From Clostridia bacterium UC5.1-1D10 (GTDB taxonomy: Bacteria > Bacillota > Clostridia > Lachnospirales > Anaerotignaceae), in NCBI GenBank assembly GCA_001304995.1, contig BBZU01000013.1, positions 1-64,000 on the forward strand: a stretch of DNA of 64,000 nt, given 5' to 3'. Made by a program: the position numbers and the translations under genes. Positions 8,897 to 18,226 of this stretch are shown here, one piece after another (the first letter of the stretch is position 1; each line of letters begins with the position of its first letter). The notes under the pieces are model-generated. The model saw only the letters and a program-made list of their open reading frames with translations. It was not told the origin of the DNA and did no database searches.

Positions 8897-9472
8897 ATGG
8901 AAAACGTCGTAAAATCAACAGCAGTAAAAAGAAAACAGAACGTCAGAAAACTGACAGCGCTGGGTATGCTGGGCGCCATCTCTCTGATTCTGGTGGCAAC
9001 GGTACATTTCCCCATCATCCCCGCGGCACCGTTCCTGGAATATGATCCTGCGGACGTACCCATTCTCATTGGTACATTTGCCTTCGGCCCAGTGGCTGGT
9101 TTCCTGCTGACCGTAGTGGTATCCATCATTCAGGGTATGACTGTCAGCGCGGCAAGCGGCGGCCCCATCGGCATCATTATGCACATCTTCGCTACTGGCA
9201 GCTGTGTACTGATCGCAGGCAACATCTACCGCAGAAATAAAACAAGAAAAACAGCAGCCATCGCCCTCATCGTAGGCGCGCTGGTTATGACAGGCGCAAT
9301 GGTACTGATGAACCTGGTACTGACACCTATTTTCTTGGGCACATCCATGGAAGAAGTAATCCCCATGCTGCTGCCCGCTATCATTCCTTTCAACCTGATT
9401 AAAGCAGGTCTGAACTGCGCCATCACATTTGTACTGTACAAATCCATTTCCCATCTGCTGAAAGGGGAATGA
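8897..9472 (+). CDS. ribU: Riboflavin ECF transporter S component
   Basis: A 191-residue membrane protein with about six helices. Family features include LEYDPADVPILIGTFAFGP after the first helix and a central glycine-rich helix. RibU binds riboflavin and works with the shared ECF ATPase/T module, which is not in this window. The upstream FMN riboswitch confirms vitamin B2 uptake. The start at 8897 follows a GGAGGAAG ribosome site. Confidence 0.95.
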   Translation: MENVVKSTAVKRKQNVRKLTALGMLGAISLILVATVHFPIIPAAPFLEYDPADVPILIGTFAFGPVAGFLLTVVVSIIQGMTVSAASGGPIGIIMHIFATGSCVLIAGNIYRRNKTRKTAAIALIVGALVMTGAMVLMNLVLTPIFLGTSMEEVIPMLLPAIIPFNLIKAGLNCAITFVLYKSISHLLKGE

Positions 9473-9515
9473 TTTCCAAAAAACAACCCATCTGTTATGT
9501 GATATGAGAGAATTG

Positions 9516-9562
9516 AAGCACAAAATCTTTCCCTTGCAAGAGATTTTGTGCTTTCTCTTTTG
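9516..9562 (+). terminator. Rho-independent terminator after ribU
   Basis: AAGCACAAAATCT and AGATTTTGTGCTT form a 13-bp stem followed by TCTCTTTT. Confidence 0.85.
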
Positions 9563-9687
9563 TGTGGAAAGTTTTTATAAAAAAATATAAAATAATGAAA
9601 AAATCTAACCGTCATCTAACGAAGCCTTTGCTATACTCTCCTTGCGGTACCGAAAAACAAAGCAAACGTATCAAGGAGGTTTTTGAG

Positions 9688-9984
9688 ATGAAAAGAACAA
9701 GAATGATGGTAACAACACTGGCAATGGCAATGATGGCGCTGGGCGGCACAACAGCTGCTTTTGCAGCGGAAGGGGAAGCTGCGGTAGCTTGCACACCTGC
9801 CGTGGAAGCAACATCCGTGGAAGTGGATGAAATGAAACTGACAGACGATATGGAAGGAACTGTGGCAGTTGCGGTGGTAGCAGCGCAGGAAGCGCAGAAA
9901 GTAACTGGCGAAAACGATACAGTACCCATGGAAAAGCTGGAAAAAGTCATTTTAGAAGCTTTGGATATGACCATTGTAAAATAA
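9688..9984 (+). CDS. Small secreted hypothetical protein
   Basis: A 98-residue protein with a strong signal peptide (MKRTRMMVTTLAMAMMALGG, cleavage after AAFA). The mature part of about 70 residues is acidic and valine/alanine-rich. An AAGGAGG site lies 8 bp upstream. It directly precedes a two-component system but ends in its own terminator. No domain is recognised; it could be a small envelope stress protein or a substrate of the sensor, which is speculation. Confidence 0.7.
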   Translation: MKRTRMMVTTLAMAMMALGGTTAAFAAEGEAAVACTPAVEATSVEVDEMKLTDDMEGTVAVAVVAAQEAQKVTGENDTVPMEKLEKVILEALDMTIVK

Positions 9985-9997
9985 AACATATGAAAGC

Positions 9998-10027
9998 AGC
10001 AGTACGAACCGTTTCGTACTGCTTTTT
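9998..10027 (+). terminator. Rho-independent terminator
   Basis: AGCAGTACGAA/TTCGTACTGCT stem with TTTTTCC tail. Confidence 0.85.
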
Positions 10028-10064
10028 CCTCTGAAAAAGGAAAATCAGAGGAGACGAGAGAAGT

Positions 10065-10736
10065 ATGAGATTGTTATTGGTGGAAGATGAAAGAAAACTG
10101 TCACAGGTGTTGGCAAAAGGTCTGAAAAAACTTTCTTACACGGTGGATCAGGCTTTTGACGGCGAGGAAGCACTGGAACTGTTTTCTGTTTACGGGTATG
10201 ATCTGGTGGTACTGGATCTGAACTTGCCAAAAATCGACGGCTGGGAAGTGCTGCGGCAGATTCGACAGCAGGACAGACAGGTGAAAGTGCTGATCCTGTC
10301 GGCGAAAAATCAGGTGGAGGATAAAATCGCCGGGCTGGATCTGGGCGCCAATGACTATCTGGAAAAACCCTTTGATTTTTTGGAATTGGCAGCCCGTATC
10401 CGCAATCTGCTGCGGTGGGAGTTTGTCCAGCGGGAAAGCCAGTGGGAGGATGGCAGGCTGAAAATCGATTTTTCTGCCAAAACCGTTTTGGTGGATGGGG
10501 AAGAAATTGCCCTGACCCATAAGGAATACGGCATTTTGGAATATCTGGTGCAGAACCGGACACGTTTCGTGTCAGCGGAAGAACTGCTGGAGCATGTTTG
10601 GGACAGAGAAGCAGACTTGTTTTCCAATACGCTGAAATATCATATCCATTCATTGAAAAAGAAATTGGGTTTGCCGGAGGTGATTCAGAATGAACGGGGA
10701 AAAGGATACCGTTATGCAGAACATACGGAAAAATAA
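10065..10736 (+). CDS. OmpR/PhoB-family response regulator
   Basis: 223 residues. The receiver domain occupies about 1-115: acidic pocket E7-D8, phospho-acceptor Asp51 in LVVLDLNLPKIDGW, and the conserved lysine in KPFDFLELAARI. A winged-helix DNA-binding domain follows (about 125-220: LTHKEYGILEYLVQNRTRFV, ending GKGYRY). It is translated with the kinase gene, whose start lies 47 bp inside its 3' end. The regulon is unknown. Confidence 0.95.
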   Translation: MRLLLVEDERKLSQVLAKGLKKLSYTVDQAFDGEEALELFSVYGYDLVVLDLNLPKIDGWEVLRQIRQQDRQVKVLILSAKNQVEDKIAGLDLGANDYLEKPFDFLELAARIRNLLRWEFVQRESQWEDGRLKIDFSAKTVLVDGEEIALTHKEYGILEYLVQNRTRFVSAEELLEHVWDREADLFSNTLKYHIHSLKKKLGLPEVIQNERGKGYRYAEHTEK

Positions 10737-11904
10737 GGGTATTTCTCTGCGGCTGCGGATCACCCTTCTGGTGAGTCTGTTGCTTCTGTTGCTCAATGGC
10801 GTTCTGGTGGGTTACAGCGTCCATAGCGGCGGGCAGTATTTCACCCAGGCAACTATGGCACTGAAAGTGGAAATGTCCGCAATAAAGCCATCTGCGGAAG
10901 GGACAGAGGCACAGACGATACAGAGATGGCAGGAAGTGCCTTTGGAAATGCAGGCGGTGTCCACAGAGCCAGCAGCCGTTGCCATTTCCACATTGCAGGA
11001 AGCCAATTCGGGCTTTCGTCAGGAGATTTTGCTGGCGTTTCTGTTTGTAGATGTTGTGGGCATCCTGCTGACGTATTTTGCGGCAGGCAGAGCCCTGCGG
11101 CCTTTGACGAAACTCAGCGCTAAAATGGCGCAGATGGACGAAAACAACTGGAATTGCGCCATGACGGAGCCGGATACCCATGATGAAATCGGTCAGGTTT
11201 CCGAATCCTTCCGCCATCTTATGGAGCGGCTCCAGGATTCCTTTCAGGCCCAGAAACATTTTGCCGCCAATGCCGCCCATGAGCTGAAGACCCCTCTGGC
11301 GGTGATGAAGTCTGCCATTCAAGTCCTCCATCTGGAAGAAAAAACCTCTGCGGAGGAATATGAGGAAACGCTGGAGCTTTGTCTGGAGACCACAGAACAG
11401 CTTTCTCAAATGGTGGAGGAACTCCTTGTCATCAGCAATCCGAAGGAGGAAGCCAAAGAAGAAATTTCTCTGAAGAAAATGACAGAGGAGATTTTTCAGA
11501 AATACGCAGGACAGATTCAGAAAAAAGACTTGGTGGTTTGGCAGCAGATGCAGCAGGATACATGGTATACCCATCCTGTCCTGATGCGGTTTTTGCTGGA
11601 AAATCTGCTGTCCAATGCCGTAAAGTATAACCGACAGGGCGGCAGCATCCGTTTGACGGCGGAAATAAAAGAGAATCAACTCCATCTGGAAGTGGCGGAT
11701 ACCGGCATCGGCATTTCGCCGGAACATCTGCCTCATATCTTCACCTGCTTTTATCGGGCAGACCCTTCTAGAAATAAGGAAATTGCCGGGAATGGTCTGG
11801 GTTTGTCCATTGTGAAAACGGCAGTGGAAAAAATGCAGGGAGAAATCACAGTGGAAAGCGAAGAAGGCAAAGGCACCTGTTTCCATGTGACATTACCAGC
11901 ATAA
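10690..11904 (+). CDS. Sensor histidine kinase
   Basis: 404 residues. Two membrane helices (about 23-45 and 116-137) flank an extracytoplasmic region of about 70 residues. A HAMP-like linker, a HisKA domain with phospho-acceptor histidine in FAANAAHELKTPLAVM, and a HATPase_c domain follow (N box LLENLLSNAVKYN, G1 ADTGIGI, G2 GNGLGLSI). The ATG at 10690 has a GGAGGTGA site, so the gene overlaps its response regulator. No periplasmic-sensor domain is recognisable. Confidence 0.95.
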   Translation: MNGEKDTVMQNIRKNKGISLRLRITLLVSLLLLLLNGVLVGYSVHSGGQYFTQATMALKVEMSAIKPSAEGTEAQTIQRWQEVPLEMQAVSTEPAAVAISTLQEANSGFRQEILLAFLFVDVVGILLTYFAAGRALRPLTKLSAKMAQMDENNWNCAMTEPDTHDEIGQVSESFRHLMERLQDSFQAQKHFAANAAHELKTPLAVMKSAIQVLHLEEKTSAEEYEETLELCLETTEQLSQMVEELLVISNPKEEAKEEISLKKMTEEIFQKYAGQIQKKDLVVWQQMQQDTWYTHPVLMRFLLENLLSNAVKYNRQGGSIRLTAEIKENQLHLEVADTGIGISPEHLPHIFTCFYRADPSRNKEIAGNGLGLSIVKTAVEKMQGEITVESEEGKGTCFHVTLPA

Positions 11905-11920
11905 TAGAACGAAACAAGAG

Positions 11921-12037
11921 AATTGCGACGATTGTCTTAAAAAGAAAATATTCCTCTTACAACTCCATAAAAAGAAGATAGCCAGAGGCCCTTTGATTCC
12001 AAGGGTTCTGGCTATTTTTGTTTCTTTATGAAGAAGT
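11921..12037 (+). repeat. Degenerate partial copy of the palindromic element (copy G) acting as terminator
   Basis: GAATTGCGACGATTGTCTT and the closing TTTCTTTATGAAGAAG match the second module of the element, while the inner hairpin has diverged to ATAGCCAGA...TCTGGCTATTTTTG. It ends the two-component operon. Confidence 0.6.
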
Positions 12038-12137
12038 CTTGGAGAACTGCCTTTTTACGCACAGAAAAATCCCCTGCCGCATATACTGTATAGGGATTGC
12101 AGCCTCTTTGGGAGGCAGAAGAAAAGAGGGGGGCCCT

Positions 12138-13211
12138 ATGAAGAAATTAACCGTGGTTGTGCTTTTTGGCGGACAGTCCTCGGAACATGAGGTTTCCTGC
12201 ATGTCGGCAGCCAATATGATTGCCGCGTTGGATGAGGAGAAATACGATGTTCTGCCTGTGGGCATTACAAAGAAAGGGAACTGGCGCATCTGTCATGGCT
12301 CTGTGGATGCCATTCGAGAGGGACGTTGGGAGCCATACAGCGTGGATGCCATCTTGAGTCCCGATGCCTCCAGAAAATCCTTGCTGAAACTGGTGGGCGG
12401 CAAGTATAAGGAAATCCCTGTGGATGTGGTGATTCCTGCCCTTCATGGCGCATGGGGAGAGGACGGCACTGTACAGGGGCTGCTGGAATTGGCGCAGATC
12501 CCTTATGTGGGCTGTGGCGTCCTTTCTTCCGCCGTTTCCATGGATAAGGTCTATACAAAGCTCATTGCCAAGGCGGCAAAAATCCCCATGGCAAAATTTT
12601 TCTGGTGTGACGGGCGGTTTCTGGCGGAAACAAAGGAGAAAGTTATGGATCAGGCAGAGAAAAAACTGGGATATCCCTGTTTCGTCAAACCTGCCAACTC
12701 CGGCTCCTCTGTGGGGGTTTCCAAGGCCAAAAAACAGAGAAGAACTGGAAAAAGCCTTGTTTTATGCCGCAAAATATGATAGAAAAGTAATTATGGAAGA
12801 AGCCATTGACGGTCGTGAGTTTGAATGCGCGGTTCTGGGGAATGAGGATAAGCACATAAGCGGCATTGGGGAGATCGTCACAACGGCAGAATTCTATGAC
12901 TATGACGCCAAGTACCACAATGCCCTTTCCCGTACGATCATCCCTGGGGAGGCGGAGGCGGAAGCTTGGCGCAGATGCGAAAAATTTCGGAAAAAATCTA
13001 TCATGCAGTTGACGCAAGTGGCCTTGCTCGTGTAGACTTCTTTATGGAGAAAAGCGGCCGCGTGCTTTTCAACGAACTCAACACCATGCCAGGTTTTACT
13101 TCCATCAGCATGTACCCCATGCTTTGGGAAGAAGAAGGCATGTCAAAAACAGAACTGATGGATCGCCTGATCGCCCTTGCTTTGGAACGGGACAACGGCA
13201 TCCACGGATAA
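12138..13211 (+). CDS. ddl: D-alanine-D-alanine ligase (two frameshifts here)
   Basis: Ddl makes the D-Ala-D-Ala dipeptide of peptidoglycan precursors using ATP. The N-terminal domain shows [16 protein letters not shown] and [17 protein letters not shown]. The ATP-grasp region shows [19 protein letters not shown] and [15 protein letters not shown]; the C-terminus shows [17 protein letters not shown]. The reading frame changes at about 12730 (one extra A in an A6 run) and about 12964 (one base missing). With both corrected, one protein of about 357 residues results, normal for the family. It is followed closely by murI. Confidence 0.9.
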
Positions 13212-13231
13212 GGAAGAAGGACAAAACATTT

Positions 13232-14035
13232 ATGGATACAAGACCAATCGGCGTATTTGATTCCGGGGTAGGCGGTTTGACTGTGGTCAAACAGGTCATG
13301 AAAGTCATGCCCCATGAAAATATTGTATACTTCGGGGATACGGCAAGGGTGCCTTACGGCAGCAAATCCAAAGAAGCCGTAACCAAATTTTCTTTGCAGA
13401 ATGTGCGTTTTCTCGAAACAAAAGATGTAAAAGCCATTATCGTGGCATGCAATACCGCCAGCTCCAACAGTCTGGATGCCATGCGTGCGGCAACAGACAC
13501 CCCCATTTTCGGCGTGGTTGTGCCCGGCGTGGAAGCGGCAGTCCGTGCTACCAAAAACCATAAGGTAGGCATCATCGGCACAGCGGCAACGGTGCGTTCC
13601 GGCGCTTATGAAACCATGATTCGGGAAGAAAATCCTGACATTCAGGTCTTTTCTAAGGCCTGCCCTCTTTTCGTGCCTCTGGCGGAAGAAGGCTGGACAG
13701 ATAACGAGGTTTCCCGCCTGACAGCCCAAAGCTATTTGCAGGAACTTTTGGCAAAGGGCATCGACTCTCTGGTGCTGGGCTGTACCCATTATCCTCTTTT
13801 GAAGCGGTGTATTGGCACCACCGTAGGGGATGCGGTGAAACTGGTAGATCCGGCAAAAGCCACCGCAAGACAGGTGAAGGAATTTCTGGCAGAGCGTGAC
13901 CAGCTCAACGAAAACGAGGAAGAAGGTGTGCGTCGTTTCTATCTCAGTGACACCACAAACACCTTCGGCTTTTTGTGCCAGAAAGCATTGAAACATCCCT
14001 ATGAAGCGGAAATCATCGACATCGAAAAATATTAA
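13232..14035 (+). CDS. murI: Glutamate racemase
   Basis: 267 residues; supplies D-glutamate for peptidoglycan. It starts MDTRPIGVFDSGVGGLTVVK, and the two catalytic cysteines lie in VACNTASS (about residue 73) and GCTHYPLL (about 185). It begins 20 bp after ddl, so two early cell-wall precursor enzymes form an operon. The ATG at 13232 matches the family start; an upstream in-frame extension overlaps ddl and is rejected. Confidence 0.96.
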   Translation: MDTRPIGVFDSGVGGLTVVKQVMKVMPHENIVYFGDTARVPYGSKSKEAVTKFSLQNVRFLETKDVKAIIVACNTASSNSLDAMRAATDTPIFGVVVPGVEAAVRATKNHKVGIIGTAATVRSGAYETMIREENPDIQVFSKACPLFVPLAEEGWTDNEVSRLTAQSYLQELLAKGIDSLVLGCTHYPLLKRCIGTTVGDAVKLVDPAKATARQVKEFLAERDQLNENEEEGVRRFYLSDTTNTFGFLCQKALKHPYEAEIIDIEKY

Positions 14036-14185
14036 TAAAATCCTTACGTCCCTCTGTTTTTTGTGGTATGCTGAAAGCAGAGCAAAAGTAAATCAATGAC
14101 GAAATAAAGCAGCGTGCAGGTAAAACATAAGTCCAGTTGTTTTCCAGCAGGCTGCTTTTTTCATGGAAGAAAAGGAGTGAATGTT

Positions 14186-14778
14186 ATGCCGGAAACAAGA
14201 TTGCAGGAAGTGGTATTTGCCCTGCTCATGTCATTTTTTATGGTGCTGGGCATGGAGTTTTATAATGGCTCCATACAGATGGGGGAATGGACAAGGGCTG
14301 TTTTTCCCATTATGTTTGGGGAGATGCGGTTCATGCTGCCACTGTGCTTTGCTACCAGTTACTTTGTTATGGATAAAATTGCCCAGAAGCTGATGCTTCG
14401 TCTGGTAACGCCGGGGCAGGACAAACCCATTCTGGTGGTACTGGTGCGCTCCGGCATTACCGTAAGCCTCATGTGTCCTGCTATGAGTTTTTGGGCAACC
14501 CTCATTTTCCATGGCATCAGCTTGGATTTTGTCAATCAGTGGTTCGGCACCGTCATCCGCAATTTCCCAATGGCGTTTTTTCTGGCAGATTTTTTTACTG
14601 CGGCCCGTTGGTGTGGTTCCTGTTTGGCCGCATTTTCTTTGGCAGAAGGGAAAAACTGTTTAAAAAGGATTTGGCAAAAGCCGCAAACCTCTGTTATGAT
14701 GGTAAAAAGGAGGCGATGTGCCATGAAATGTCCTTATTGCGGAAAAGAAATGACATTGGGGTATATCCAGAATCGTGA
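14186..14778 (+). CDS. Duplicated DUF2798 membrane protein (frameshifted here)
   Basis: Two tandem DUF2798-like units: RLQEVVFALLMSFFMVLGME in the first and LMCPAMSFWATLIFHGISLD in the second, each with two membrane helices. Near 14590 a T7 run appears one T short. Adding a T continues the protein as FYCGPLVWFLFGRIFFGRRE, as in relatives. The reconstructed end overlaps the next gene by 56 bp, so the exact stop is uncertain. Function unknown. Confidence 0.65.
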
Positions 14779-14971
14779 AGGGGTGTACTGGACGGAAAAG
14801 AAGCGAAAAGTGGCGGCACTGCTGGCAGGCGGCGGCAATACCATTCAGTTGGGGGATCTGACATCCAACCCTTTTTGTATGGGAGAAACGGAGGCTTGGA
14901 ACTGTCAGGCGTGCAAAACCATTATCATTCCTTATGAAGAAGGAAAAGGGAATGAAACAGAACTGGTATAA
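14723..14971 (+). CDS. Small zinc-ribbon protein (PF20097-like)
   Basis: 82 residues with one CxxC at the start (MKCPYCGKEM) and a second near the C-terminus (WNCQACKTIIIPY), enough to bind one zinc. A hydrophobic/basic middle lies between. An AAGGAGG site precedes the ATG. Such proteins are widespread in Clostridia with no known function. Confidence 0.75.
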   Translation: MKCPYCGKEMTLGYIQNREGVYWTEKKRKVAALLAGGGNTIQLGDLTSNPFCMGETEAWNCQACKTIIIPYEEGKGNETELV

Positions 14972-14984
14972 AACAGTGAAAGAA

Positions 14985-15090
14985 AAGCAAATTCCCCTTA
15001 AGAAAACATACCAAATCAAATCTCAGTAAAAATAAGAAGGCTGAAATCCGTTGAATGATAAGGATTTCAGCTTTCTTTGTTTTCCCATGC
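14985..15090 (+). repeat. Partial palindromic element (copy B)
   Basis: It starts AAGCAAATTCCCCTTAAGAA like module 1 but jumps straight to the outer arm and inner hairpin of module 2 (AGGCTGAAATCC...GGATTTCAGCTTTCTTTG). This is consistent with an internal deletion between the two repeated AAGAAAACAT segments. Confidence 0.75.
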
Positions 15091-15158
15091 AGGTTTTTTC
15101 TTTCTTTTTGTGGGCGAAAACAATTTTTTAAGACATGTTTAAGATTGTGTGGAGAGCA

Positions 15159-15187
15159 TTGACAGCCACTTCTTTTCGTACTATTGT
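15159..15187 (+). promoter_or_regulatory. Promoter of the YtrA-like ABC operon
   Basis: TTGACA, 17-bp spacer, TATTGT. The -10 box overlaps the dyad at 15183-15206. Confidence 0.65.
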
Positions 15188-15206
15188 ATTAGTAAGTTAA
15201 TACAAT
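15183..15206. promoter_or_regulatory. Operator candidate for the GntR/YtrA-type regulator
   Basis: Perfect 9-bp inverted repeat ATTGTATTA, spacer GTAAGT, TAATACAAT, overlapping the -10 element. Binding here would block transcription of the operon that encodes a YtrA-type GntR protein. Confidence 0.65.
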
Positions 15207-15228
15207 CATACAGAAGGGGGAGAATGGT

Positions 15229-16053
15229 ATGTGGAGAAAAATCTGTAAAGAGGAATTACGGGAAACACGAAAGGTGTATTTTGTGATGTTTGCCATTTTG
15301 TTGGCGGCAGGGATCATCAGCCTTGTTGTAATGCGGCAGACGGCTTTATATCCGGGAGATACCTTTGGGGGTACACCGGAAGAATTTGATGTGCGCAGTG
15401 TCCTTTCCATTGGTTCCATTTTGGGGATGTATGTCCTGTGGATTGCCGCCATGGTGGTTTATGTGGTATATACCCTGTATCGTTTTGACCGAGGTGTGTT
15501 TGGGGGAGAAGGCGTTTTCTGGATGACACTGCCGGTGAAACGGCGGGAGATTCTGGCTGGAAAACTGCTGGCGCCCTTGGTTTGGGGGGCAGGATTGGTG
15601 CTTCTGGGCATTGTGTGGCTGGCATTGATGCTGTTTATGCAGGATCCTTATGGCAGCACAAGCTTTTCCATGGATGGCATGGCTGTGGGCATCGGCATGG
15701 TAGCGTTTATGGTTCTTTCGCAGATCCTCATGGCTGTGGGCAGTCTGTATGCCCTTTGCTTTGCCCTCATGGCAGGACGCTTGCCTCGTTTTCAGAAACA
15801 TCCCTATTTGTGGGGGGCAGCTGTTGCGCTGGTGATTTTCTTCATCATCGAGCCGTTGTTCAATGTGCTGGCTATGGTGGTTTTCGGTGTTCCTGTCGGC
15901 TTTTTCCTTATGGCGATGCCGTTCCTCATGACAAAAGGCATTGCAGTGTTTGGTTTCATTGCATTGATTCCCATTGCTATGGTATTGCGAATACTCATTT
16001 ATGGGGCACTGATGGTGTATCTGGCAGAAAAGAAATTGGATTATTTAGGTTAA
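15229..16053 (+). CDS. ABC-2-like permease, first gene of a YtrA-type operon
   Basis: 274 residues with six predicted helices and the pattern FWMTLPVKRREILAGKLLAP typical of ABC-2 export permeases that sense or export antimicrobial peptides. It lies 13 bp upstream of a GntR regulator that is followed by an ATPase and a second permease. Substrate unknown; a cell-envelope-stress or peptide-export role is inferred from the YtrA pattern. Confidence 0.75.
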   Translation: MWRKICKEELRETRKVYFVMFAILLAAGIISLVVMRQTALYPGDTFGGTPEEFDVRSVLSIGSILGMYVLWIAAMVVYVVYTLYRFDRGVFGGEGVFWMTLPVKRREILAGKLLAPLVWGAGLVLLGIVWLALMLFMQDPYGSTSFSMDGMAVGIGMVAFMVLSQILMAVGSLYALCFALMAGRLPRFQKHPYLWGAAVALVIFFIIEPLFNVLAMVVFGVPVGFFLMAMPFLMTKGIAVFGFIALIPIAMVLRILIYGALMVYLAEKKLDYLG

Positions 16054-16066
16054 GGAAGGTGATTCC

Positions 16067-16437
16067 GTGCAGTTTGATAACGGTTTACCCATTTATTTGC
16101 AGATCGTGAAGGAAATGACCCTGCGTGCCTTATCCGGTGCCATAGAGCCCGGTGGGAAGATTCCTCCTGTCAGGGAGCTGGCGGCGGAATTTGGCGTCAA
16201 TCCCAACACCATGCAGCGTGCCATGGCGGAAATGGAGCGGGAAGGTCTGGTCTATACAGAACGCACCAGCGGTCGTTTTCTGACGAAGGAAGAAGGGGTT
16301 TTGGTGGAAAAGAGAAAGTCTTTCGCAAAGGAAGAAACAGAGAAATATCTGGCATATATGAAAAAATCGGCTTTACCACGGAAGAAGTGGCGTCTTATGT
16401 GAAAGCCGTTGGCGAGAAGGGAGAGGAACAGGCATGA
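16067..16437 (+). CDS. GntR-family regulator, YtrA subfamily (frameshifted near the end)
   Basis: A winged-helix domain occupies residues 1-75 (PIYLQIVKEMTLRALSG, ELAAEFGVNPNTMQRAMAEM), with only a short C-terminal dimerisation tail, as in YtrA. In the unshifted frame it ends at 16402. Adding one A to the A6 run near 16360 gives KKIGFTTEEVASYVKAVGEK and a stop overlapping the ATPase start as ATGA. Likely autorepressor of this operon through the dyad at 15183. Confidence 0.88.
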
Positions 16438-17126
16438 GTTTGGTAGAAATCAAAAATCTGGAGCATCGTTACGGCAATCATACCGTTTTGGCAGGGCTGA
16501 ACCTGACATTGGAAGAAGGAGAAATCATCGGGCTTTTGGGCCCCAACGGCGTAGGGAAAACCACCCTTATGAAAATCCTTTGCGGTTTGATTCAGAACTA
16601 TGACGGCAGTGTATTGGTGGATGGTCAGCCCATTGGTGTGCACAGCAAGTCTGTCATTTCCTATCTGCCGGAGCGGACATACTTCCGCAAAAGCGAGAAT
16701 GTGAAAAGCGCCATTGGCATGTTCCGTGATTTCTATAAGGATTTCGACGAAAAGAAAGCCGTGGAAATGGCTATGGATTTGAAACTGGATTCCAAGCAGA
16801 AAATCGGCACCATGTCCAAAGGTATGCAGGAGAAATTGCAGCTGGTGTTCGTCATGAGCCGGAAAGCAAAGCTTTTTGTGCTGGATGAACCCATGGGTGG
16901 TGTAGATCCTACCACAAGGGACTATATCCTTACCACCATTTTGAACCAGTATACGGAAAACAGCTCTATCCTTTTGTCTACCCATCTGGTGCATGATGTG
17001 GAGCAGATTTTCGACCGTGCTGTTTTTCTGAAACAGGGACGGGTGCTGTTGAATGAACAGGTGGATGTGCTTCGAGCGGAAACGGGCATGTCCATTGACC
17101 AGTATTTCCGGGAGGTGTATCGCTGA
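16434..17126 (+). CDS. ABC transporter ATP-binding protein
   Basis: 230 residues. Walker A is GPNGVGKTT, signature MSKGMQEKL, Walker B LFVLDEPMGG, and the H-loop STHLVHD. Start and stop overlap the flanking genes (ATGA with GntR; TGATG with the permease), so translation is coupled. It powers the two permeases of the operon. Confidence 0.93.
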   Translation: MSLVEIKNLEHRYGNHTVLAGLNLTLEEGEIIGLLGPNGVGKTTLMKILCGLIQNYDGSVLVDGQPIGVHSKSVISYLPERTYFRKSENVKSAIGMFRDFYKDFDEKKAVEMAMDLKLDSKQKIGTMSKGMQEKLQLVFVMSRKAKLFVLDEPMGGVDPTTRDYILTTILNQYTENSSILLSTHLVHDVEQIFDRAVFLKQGRVLLNEQVDVLRAETGMSIDQYFREVYR

Positions 17127-17931
17127 TGTTTGGAAAAGTTATGAAACAGGAATTGCGGGCCAACAGCCTGCTTTACGGTGTGGCAAGTGCCATTGCACTG
17201 CTCTTTGCCTTTGCCACAGTCATAAACCGTACCAGAGGTACGGATGTTTCCTATCTGGTAAAGGCGCCCTTGCTGATTTCCGGCTGTACCATTGCCATTG
17301 TGGTGCTGGTGATTCTGTTTCTCATCCATACAGCCCTGCGGTATCAGAAAAGTATGTATGGCAATGAAGGGTATCTCACATTCAGCCTGCCTATTTCCTC
17401 TGTGGAACTGGTGACAGGGAAATACGCGGCAGCAGCTTTGTGGGGTATCATCGTCTGTGTGCTTTGTGCGCTGCTGTGTTTTTCCATAATCTACGGAGCC
17501 GTTGCGCCATCCGGTACAGAATTGTTCTGGGCGGAAGTAGAAAAAGTTTGGGCAATGGATGGTATCCGCAGCTCCATGATTCTCATTGCCGTTTCTCTGA
17601 CACTGGGCATGCTGGAAACAGTGGCCCTGCTCTATCTTGCCATTACATTGGCGCATCTGCCTTTTATTCGCAAAGGCAACGGCATTTTTGCCTGATTTTC
17701 TTCTTTGGCATTAGTTATGTGGAAGGAAAGGTGCTGGAATTTATCCCCTCTTTGTCTACGGCATATATTGAAAAGACCATGACAGCCATCATTAATAATG
17801 CTGATCTGGATGCGTTTTTCCAGGGTATCCGCAGTTTTATGCTCCCTGCGGCTATCTCCACTGTGGTCATGTCCGTGGTATATCTGGCAGTGACAGTGAT
17901 TTTGGCGAAAAAATACACATCTATCCAGTAA
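17126..17931 (+). CDS. ABC-2-like permease (frameshifted here)
   Basis: About 268 residues after correction, with six membrane helices and the ABC-2 signature YLTFSLPISSVELVTGKY. The frame breaks near 17690, in a T5 run of GGCATTTTTGCC. One added T gives GNGIFCLIFFFGISYVEGKV and an end at 17931. It is paired with the permease at 15229. A strong terminator follows. Confidence 0.8.
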
Positions 17932-17932
17932 A

Positions 17933-17965
17933 AAAAGGCGGCTGTTTTTACAGCCGCCTTTTCCT
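17933..17965 (+). terminator. Rho-independent terminator of the ABC operon
   Basis: AAAAGGCGGCTGT, TTTT loop, ACAGCCGCCTTTT. Confidence 0.92.
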
Positions 17966-18132
17966 AAGGGGAAGAAGTAGAAAGAATGTGATTCTTTGGG
18001 GGAGAGATCACACTCTCCGCTATGAAGTATGTCCCTGAGAAAGGGTTTTATACCTGTTTTTGAGAAAATTTTCTTTTATGTGCCTCAGGTCACAGAACAA
18101 GATAATAATAATTATTATTTAAGAAATTTTTA

Positions 18133-18161
18133 TTGCAAAGAGTTTTTTTCTGTGATATACT
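18133..18161 (+). promoter_or_regulatory. trxA promoter
   Basis: TTGCAA, 17-bp spacer, TATACT, about 65 bp upstream of trxA. Confidence 0.7.
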
Positions 18162-18226
18162 GACATCAGAAATAAAAAAGAAATATTTGGATACAATAAC
18201 AATAGATGTGTAAGGAGGAATTGATT

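Noticed and set aside
10045-11886. 613-codon minus-strand frame opposite the two-component genes
   Set aside because: The plus strand encodes unmistakable response-regulator and histidine-kinase motifs; the antisense product is unstructured His/Pro/Phe-rich sequence.
18102-18122. AATAATAATAATTATTATT dyad upstream of trxA as an operator
   Set aside because: Simple A/T triplet repeat that is palindromic by composition; no regulator context supports it.
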